Shown here in pieces: positions 59,195 through 64,000 of a stretch of 64,000 nt of DNA (positions within the stretch are counted from its first letter, which is position 1; each line of letters starts with the position of its first letter). Location: positions 1-64,000 of the forward strand of contig UQIK01000006.1 in NCBI GenBank assembly GCA_900541125.1. The letters are read 5' to 3'. The stretch comes from an uncultured Collinsella sp. Lineage in GTDB: Bacteria > Actinomycetota > Coriobacteriia > Coriobacteriales > Coriobacteriaceae. The translations under genes were made by a program, and so were the position numbers. Under the pieces are notes generated by a model. That model saw only the letters and a program-made list of their open reading frames with translations, was not told the origin of the DNA and did no database searches.

Positions 59195-60622
59195 TTAGGC
59201 CTCGACGGTGTCCAGGTCAAAGCCAAAGTAGCGGACCGCATTGTTGTAGCTGATGTCGCGCACGATGGTGCCCAGCAGCTCCATGTCGGCCGGGTACTTG
59301 CCCTGCTCGACCCACTCGCCGATCACGCTGCACAGCACGCGACGGAAGTACTCGTGGCGCGGATAGGACAGGAAGGAACGGGAGTCGGTGAGCATGCCGA
59401 CGAAGTTGCCCAGAACGCCCTCGTTGGCAAGGGCGGTGAGCTGCTCGCGCATGCCGACTTCGTTGTCGTTGAACCACCAGGCGGAACCGTTCTGGATCTT
59501 GCCGGCGGTCGGGGCCTCCTGGAAACAGCCCATGACGGTATCGATCATGGTGTTGTCGATGGGGTTCAGGCTGTACAGGATGGTCTTGGGCAGACCGTAG
59601 GTCTCCTGAATGGAGTTGAGGAAATCAGCGAGCTGGTCGGACGGCGTGTAATTGGAGATGCAGTCGTAGCCGGTATCGGGACCGAGCTTGGCAAACATGG
59701 CACGGTTGTTGTCGCGCTTGCAACCAAAGTGCAGCTGCATGGCCCAGCCAAGGCGCACATACTCGCCGGCGACAAACTGCATGAAGGCCGTCTTGTACTT
59801 GAGGACCTCGTCCTCGGTAAGCGGCTCGGCGGCAAGGCCCTTGGCAAAGATAGCCTCAATTTCCTCGGCGGTAGCCGGGGCGTACATAACGTAGTCGAGC
59901 GCGTGGTCGGAAGCGCGGCAGCCCAGCTCGTGGGCGACATCGTAGCGCTTGGAGATGGCGGCCTTCATGCCCTCGAAGTCGCTGACCTCAACGCCGGCAA
60001 CCTCGGAAAGGTGCTTGCAGTAGTCGGCGAACTCCTGGCCACGCTCGATGCGCAGGGCGGCATCGGGGCGCATGGCGGGAACGACCTGGACGTCAAAACT
60101 GTCGTCGGCGGCAATCTTCTTGTGCCACTCAAAGCTGTCGGCGGGGTCGTCGGTAGTGCAGATCATGCGGACGTTGGACTGCTTGATCAGGTTGCGGCAG
60201 GTAAAGCTAGCCTCAGCGAGCTTGGCGTTGGCAAGGTCCCAGACCTCCTGGGCAGTCTTGCCGTTGAGGACGCCCTCGTAGCCAAAGTAGCGCTTAAGCT
60301 CCAGGTGGCTCCACTCAAAGACGGGGTTGCCAACGCAGCGACCCAGGGTCTCGGCCCACTTTTGGAACTTCTCGCGAGCAGGGGCGTCGCCAGTGATAAA
60401 ACGCTCGTCGACGCCGTTGGCACGCATCAGGCGCCACTTGTAGTGGTCGCCGCCCAGCCAAACCTCGGTGATGTTCTCGAAACGCTTGTCCTCCCAAATC
60501 TCCTTAGGAGAAATGTGGCAGTGATAGTCGACGATGGGCATGCCCTCGGCAAAGTTGTGGAACAGTTCCTCGCCGGTCTTAGTGCTCAGCAGGAAATCCT
60601 GATCGTCCATAAAGTTTTTCAT
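59195..60622 (-). CDS. uxaC: Glucuronate/galacturonate isomerase
   Basis: 475 residues from MKNFMDDQDFLLSTKTGEEL (ATG 60622 after AAAGGGGCTGTTTG); the longer open frame upstream overlaps the operators. UxaC motifs: MPIVDYHCHISPKEIWED (metal-binding His-X-His) and GGDHYKWRLMRANGVDERFI. Converts D-galacturonate to tagaturonate. First gene of the uxaCBA unit, directly under three GTGAACG operators. Confidence 0.94.
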   Translation of the reverse strand: MKNFMDDQDFLLSTKTGEELFHNFAEGMPIVDYHCHISPKEIWEDKRFENITEVWLGGDHYKWRLMRANGVDERFITGDAPAREKFQKWAETLGRCVGNPVFEWSHLELKRYFGYEGVLNGKTAQEVWDLANAKLAEASFTCRNLIKQSNVRMICTTDDPADSFEWHKKIAADDSFDVQVVPAMRPDAALRIERGQEFADYCKHLSEVAGVEVSDFEGMKAAISKRYDVAHELGCRASDHALDYVMYAPATAEEIEAIFAKGLAAEPLTEDEVLKYKTAFMQFVAGEYVRLGWAMQLHFGCKRDNNRAMFAKLGPDTGYDCISNYTPSDQLADFLNSIQETYGLPKTILYSLNPIDNTMIDTVMGCFQEAPTAGKIQNGSAWWFNDNEVGMREQLTALANEGVLGNFVGMLTDSRSFLSYPRHEYFRRVLCSVIGEWVEQGKYPADMELLGTIVRDISYNNAVRYFGFDLDTVEA

Positions 60623-60674
60623 CAAACAGCCCCTTTGCTGGCAACGCGGGCGCACGGCGCGCTCGTTATCCTTT

Positions 60675-60754
60675 AGGTGAACGTTCACTATACTAATCCA
60701 TTGCACCTCAAAAGGTGAACGTTCACCTAACCACCACGGGGTGAACGGTAGATT
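60675..60754 (-). promoter_or_regulatory. uxaC promoter with three GTGAACG operators
   Basis: AGGTGAACGTTCACTA (60675-60690), perfect AGGTGAACGTTCACCT (60713-60728) and GGGTGAACGGTAGATT (60739-60754). Minus-strand TTCACC inside the middle site acts as -35, with TTAGTA 17 bp on. Same layout as the transporter and GH105 promoters. Confidence 0.75.
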
Positions 60755-60858
60755 TTGCCCGTTCAACGGTTGCCGGAGATGTGACTTGCATGTATTGCGG
60801 ACTGTTTGGCGTCCCCGAACACCGAACTTGAGCGCTTTTGCTCAGGTGGGTCATGTCC

Positions 60859-61057
60859 CGACGTACATTTTTGGGAGTATTCAGCATTGGAGCGCGCCGT
60901 GCGCCATCCTCAGCGTCCTATTTGGAACGCAGATAGCGCCCGATCGGCATAAAAAGTGCCCCCGATGGCAAATTACGCCATCGGGGGCACTTAAAACAGT
61001 CGTTCTGCACCTCATTCAGGGCATGCCAATGCTGAATACTCCCAAAAATGCACGTCG
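60859..61057. mobile_element. MITE-like element, 199 bp with 32-bp terminal inverted repeats (type 2)
   Basis: Left end 60859-60890 (CGACGTACATTTTTGGGAGT first) and right end 61026-61057 are inverted copies with one mismatch. The ~135-bp interior carries no gene but a perfect terminator. It sits between uxaC's promoter and the LacI gene's stop. The ends differ from those of the element at 11843-12045. Confidence 0.6.
60951..60994. terminator. Bidirectional terminator inside the MITE-like element
   Basis: Perfect 16-bp stem AAGTGCCCCCGATGGC with its complement, loop AAATTAC, flanked by A-runs left and TTAAAA right. It can end the LacI transcript. Confidence 0.8.
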
Positions 61058-61082
61058 CAAGAGGGGGTACCTGCTCAATCGG

Positions 61083-62162
61083 CTAAATACCCGCAAGTTC
61101 GCAGTAGCGATCGACATTGCTGGCAAATACCATCTCGACGGCGCCCTTCTGGACGGGCACCGTCGGGGTCCTTCCCCACAGCAGATAATCGCCCAGCGTC
61201 TTAGCGCCGCGATACGCCAGGCTCGTCGGGTCCTTATAGACAATATTGGTAAAGATACCGCGGCGCAAGGCCAGAGCACTTTCGGGAAACAGGTCGTTGC
61301 CGATCACCATGACCTGACCGGCCTTGCCGGTCGAGACGAGCGCGTCGGCAACCACTTCGGAACCAACGGCAAAAACGCTACAGATAAGTTCGGGGGCGTC
61401 CGGCGCACTCAAGCGCTTTTCGAGCTCATGCTTGAGCTGTTTGACTTGCGCATGGGCACCTGCAAGATCCTCAACCTGCCATGGAATATCACGTTCGCGC
61501 AGGTAATTGTGGAAGGCGCGGGCGGTTAGATAGTGCGAATCGGTATATGGGTCGCCTGTCAAAAGGAGCACGCGGGCGTCGGCCCCAGAAGCATGGACCA
61601 GGTTTGCCGCCTGCTCGGCCATAAGGCTGCCTGCCGTCGAATAATCGGCCAAGCTCGCACCCAAACGATTCAAATGCGGACGGTCGCCGTCGACAAGCTC
61701 AATCGTCACGCCCGCCTCGGCGATCTGCCCCAAAAGCTCAGTCGCACGATCGTCGCCCGGCGCATAGGCGAGCAAGCCATCAATCTTCTCGCCCACCTGC
61801 AGACGCTCGTCGATTTGCTCGAGTGCATCAGCGTAGCCGCCCACGCCAAATTCAACGCGCTCAACCGTAATGCCCCGGTCGATGACCTCCTGTTCAAAGC
61901 GATTGCAGCCTTCCCACAGGTAACGGAAAAAGTACGCTCCCTCGCGCGATGCGCGGGGCAGGCAAAACACCAGATTGATATCCTTGCGGCGCAGGCTTGA
62001 GGCACTTGTGTTGCGGTGATAGCCCATGGCCTCGGCCTTAGCGTTCACCTTGGCGCGCACGGATTCGCTCACGCCGGCCTTTCCCGTCAGAGCCTTGTGC
62101 ACGGTATTGATGGAAACGCCAAGCTCGGCGGCTATGTCCTTCATGGTTACGCGAGCGCTCAT
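61083..62162 (-). CDS. LacI-family regulator, probable repressor of the pectin/galacturonate genes
   Basis: 359 residues from MSARVTMKDIAAELGVSINT (ATG 62162 after CGGAGTAACCGC). Helix-turn-helix with an unusual recognition helix INTVHKAL, hinge SASSLRRKDI, and sugar-binding domain (YRDPTSLAYRGAKTLGDYLL-like C-terminus). It neighbours uxaC and its three GTGAACGTTCAC operators, the best candidate ligands for this protein. The effector may be galacturonate or tagaturonate (inference). Confidence 0.83.
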   Translation of the reverse strand: MSARVTMKDIAAELGVSINTVHKALTGKAGVSESVRAKVNAKAEAMGYHRNTSASSLRRKDINLVFCLPRASREGAYFFRYLWEGCNRFEQEVIDRGITVERVEFGVGGYADALEQIDERLQVGEKIDGLLAYAPGDDRATELLGQIAEAGVTIELVDGDRPHLNRLGASLADYSTAGSLMAEQAANLVHASGADARVLLLTGDPYTDSHYLTARAFHNYLRERDIPWQVEDLAGAHAQVKQLKHELEKRLSAPDAPELICSVFAVGSEVVADALVSTGKAGQVMVIGNDLFPESALALRRGIFTNIVYKDPTSLAYRGAKTLGDYLLWGRTPTVPVQKGAVEMVFASNVDRYCELAGI

Positions 62163-62259
62163 GCGGTTACTCCGTTATAGATAAGTTGCCAATTAATAGT
62201 CCAGTTAACGATACCCCAAAAATACTCTTCGACTCGCCGTGCTCTCCCTCAAATGCACA

Positions 62260-62293
62260 AAGCGCCCCGCGAACGGATGCCCGCGGAGCGCTT
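62260..62293 (-). terminator. Hairpin after the FeoB-associated gene
   Basis: Minus strand: AAGCGCTCCGCG...CGCGGGGCGCTT (one mismatch), then TGTGC. Weak U-run; moderate terminator. Confidence 0.6.
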
Positions 62294-62306
62294 GGATGTC
62301 CGGACC

Positions 62307-62507
62307 TTATTTGATACCGCGACCCAAGTCTTCGGCGATTTTGTCTACGCCCTTAAGTGCAGCGCACGTCTTTTTGTTGGAGCAATGCCCCGTGCAAACG
62401 CCACCCTGAGCGCAGTCGGCGCAGGTGCCCTTGCGGTAGATGCGCACGCACACGGCGACAAACGCAACGCCGATAACAGCCAGTACAACAATATCGATAG
62501 GTGCCAT
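62307..62507 (-). CDS. FeoB-associated Cys-rich membrane protein
   Basis: 66 residues: one N-terminal membrane helix (IDIVVLAVIGVAFVAVCVRI), then a cluster of five Cys (CADCAQGGVCTGHCSNKKTC) and a helical tail. Typical of the small protein found after feoB, with a possible role in iron handover. Start 62507 after GAGGAGGCTTGCT. It is separated from feoB by a strong terminator, so it may have its own promoter. Confidence 0.85.
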   Translation of the reverse strand: MAPIDIVVLAVIGVAFVAVCVRIYRKGTCADCAQGGVCTGHCSNKKTCAALKGVDKIAEDLGRGIK

Positions 62508-62648
62508 AGCAAGCCTCCTCTAGTTAACCACCACTTACTTTACCCCATTCTCCACCTACCAAAAAGGGACAGGTTTATTTTGGTCGGTTTTATCTGCGGA
62601 AACGCCACATCTTAACTTCTGGGACAAAGTAATCTGTCTCCCATGCAC

Positions 62649-62681
62649 AAAAAGCCCGAGTGTCGCTGGGACACCCGGGCT
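62649..62681 (-). terminator. feoB terminator
   Basis: Minus strand: AGCCCGGGTGTC, loop, GACACTCGGGCT, then TTTTTG, 30 bp past the feoB stop. Confidence 0.85.
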
Positions 62682-62710
62682 CGTGGAAAGGGGTTAATCC
62701 TTAGTCGGAC

Positions 62711-64000
62711 TTAGGCGGAAACTGCGGCGGAAGCAGTGTTGGTCTCGTCCTCGTCGGTCCAAGCGTGCTTGGGCATAGGACGGAAAATCTGGAAGAGCAT
62801 CGCGACCAGCAGCACGATAGCCACAACCGTCCAGAAGCCAAACTGCCCAAGGACAAGCAGGTTATAGAACTGGTTGATGAACAGGCCGATCACCCAAGCG
62901 AAGGCGCACTCGTAGCCGAGGGCAATCGCGGTCCACTTGCCGGAATCCATCTGGTTGCGGATGGTACCCATAGCGGCAAAGCACGGAGCGCACAGCAGGT
63001 TGAACGCGCCGAAGGCAACGCAGGCGCCCATGGTGGGGAACATGCCGGCAAACGCGGTCCACAGGCTCGGGTCAGTCTCGGCAGCGTCGGCAACGGACAG
63101 CAGCGAGCCGGCGGTGGCGACGACGTTCTCCTTAGCCACAAGGCCCGAGACGGTCAGCGCGGTGGCCTGCCAGGTGCTAAAGCCAAGCGGGGCGAAGATC
63201 CAAGCGACCAGGTTGCCCAGCATGGCGAGCACGGAGTAGTCCATAAACTCCTCGGGGATGCCGTCCATCGCAGGCAGGAAGCCAAAGGAGCCGTTGTAGC
63301 TACCAAAGTTGGACAGGAACCAAACCACGACGGTGGACGCGAAGATGACCGTGCCGGCCTTCTTGATAAAGGCCCAGCAGCGCTCCCACACGTGCAGCGC
63401 CCAAGAGCGAATCGCCGGGAAGTGGTAGGCAGGAAGCTCCATAACGAACGGCGTCGGGCGGCCGGCGAAGAGCTTGGTCTTCTTGAGCATGAGGCCCGAG
63501 GCGATGACGGCAAAGACGCCCAAGAAGTAGAAGAGCGGGCTGATCCACGCGGCGGTGGTGGAAGAATCGCCGATGATGGAGCCCATGAGCAGGGCGATGA
63601 TCGGCAGCTTGGCGCCACAGGGAATGAACGTGGTGGTCATGACCGTCATGCGGCGGTCCTTCTCGTTCTCGATGGTCTTGGTGGCCATGACGCCGGGGAC
63701 GCCGCAGCCCGAGGACACGAGCATGGGGATAAAGGACTTACCGGACAGGCCAAAGCGGCGGAACACGCGGTCCATGATGAAGGCGACGCGGGCCATATAG
63801 CCGCAGTCCTCCAGGAAGGACAGCATGACGAACAGCAGGAACATCTGCGGCACAAAGCCGAAGATGGCGCCCAGGCCGCCGACGATACCGTCACAGACGA
63901 GCGAATCGACCAGGCCACCGTCCTCGGTGCCGCCCGCCACAAGGGCGTCGTGCACCACGGTGGTGATACCCGGGACATAGGGGCCGTACTGCGCCGGGTC
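62711..64000 (-). CDS. feoB: Ferrous iron transporter FeoB, C-terminal part (runs off window)
   Basis: 430 codons of the membrane part are visible, open at 64000, where the frame reads DPAQYGPYVPGITTVVHDAL. Two Gate domains are seen: LEDCGYMARVAFIMDRVFRR then SGKSFIPMLVSSGCGVPGVM with the Cys, and LVAKENVVATAGSLL then FNLLCAPCFAAMGTIRNQM. The N-terminal GTPase domain lies outside. It imports Fe2+. Confidence 0.95.
   Translation of the reverse strand, partial: DPAQYGPYVPGITTVVHDALVAGGTEDGGLVDSLVCDGIVGGLGAIFGFVPQMFLLFVMLSFLEDCGYMARVAFIMDRVFRRFGLSGKSFIPMLVSSGCGVPGVMATKTIENEKDRRMTVMTTTFIPCGAKLPIIALLMGSIIGDSSTTAAWISPLFYFLGVFAVIASGLMLKKTKLFAGRPTPFVMELPAYHFPAIRSWALHVWERCWAFIKKAGTVIFASTVVVWFLSNFGSYNGSFGFLPAMDGIPEEFMDYSVLAMLGNLVAWIFAPLGFSTWQATALTVSGLVAKENVVATAGSLLSVADAAETDPSLWTAFAGMFPTMGACVAFGAFNLLCAPCFAAMGTIRNQMDSGKWTAIALGYECAFAWVIGLFINQFYNLLVLGQFGFWTVVAIVLLVAMLFQIFRPMPKHAWTDEDETNTASAAVSA

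Overview
The window is GC-rich chromosomal DNA of a coriobacterial actinomycete, most likely Collinsella or a close relative. This is inferred from gene style and codon use: a kdpFABC/kdpDE locus, a GSI-type glnA beside an orphan OmpR-type regulator, RpiB-type and SDR-type uronate enzymes, and many intergenic palindromes. It is probably a draft contig or metagenome bin, because bases 1-50 are Illumina Nextera P5 adapter and not genomic DNA.

Layout. 0-8 kb: moaA, a restriction-endonuclease-fold hypothetical gene flanked by two copies of a 61-65 bp palindrome, a heterodimeric ABC exporter and a MATE exporter. 8-9.5 kb: a toxin-antitoxin patch (antitoxin relic plus a PIN toxin/antitoxin pair). 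9.5-16 kb: ligA, an htrA-type protease, an orphan OmpR-type regulator and glnA. 16-17 kb: a HepT/MNT module whose antitoxin carries a RelB/DinJ-like DNA-binding domain. 17-22.4 kb: a LacI regulator, kdgK, kdgA, a GntR regulator and a YczE-like membrane protein, with two pairs of repeated structured leader elements. 22.4-25.4 kb: an AAA ATPase preceded by 10-bp iterons, a decayed integrase and a tRNA-fMet 3' fragment (an old attachment site). 25.6-29 kb: MGMT-like, CBS, DHA2 MFS and ArsC-like genes. 29-37 kb: aldonate dehydratase, GntP permease, GntR regulator, kduD, dhuI and an OYE-type reductase. 37-46 kb: kdpFABC and the divergent kdpDE. 46-62 kb: a GltD-like oxidoreductase and a large pectin/galacturonate locus. 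62-64 kb: an FeoB-associated protein and the 3' part of feoB.

How it works together. A GPH-type transporter imports pectic oligomers. Enzymes without signal peptides then act inside the cell: GH28 polygalacturonase, a pectin methylesterase fused to an alpha/beta-hydrolase, an SGNH esterase and GH105 unsaturated-uronyl hydrolase. Galacturonate passes through UxaC, UxaB and UxaA to 2-keto-3-deoxygluconate (KDG). Unsaturated uronate reaches KDG through DhuI and KduD. Aldonate may reach it through GntP and the IlvD/Edd-family dehydratase. KdgK and KdgA finish to pyruvate and glyceraldehyde-3-phosphate. Two operator families tie the locus together: AGGTGAACGTTCACCT (about ten sites; probable regulator the LacI protein beside uxaC) and ACGAAACCGATTTCGT (two promoters; probable regulator the LacI protein beside kdgK).

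The most novel material is non-coding. Two promoters share one architecture: a -10 box, a LacI operator, then a long hairpin with a conserved apical sequence. A second conserved RNA motif (core GCAGTGCCTCCGATAACC, with compensatory stem changes) lies before kdgA and before the YczE-like gene, where it ends in a U-run terminator. There are also two different ~200-bp MITE-like inverted-repeat elements and a five-copy family of TTGCGGTG(A/G)AATA palindromes.
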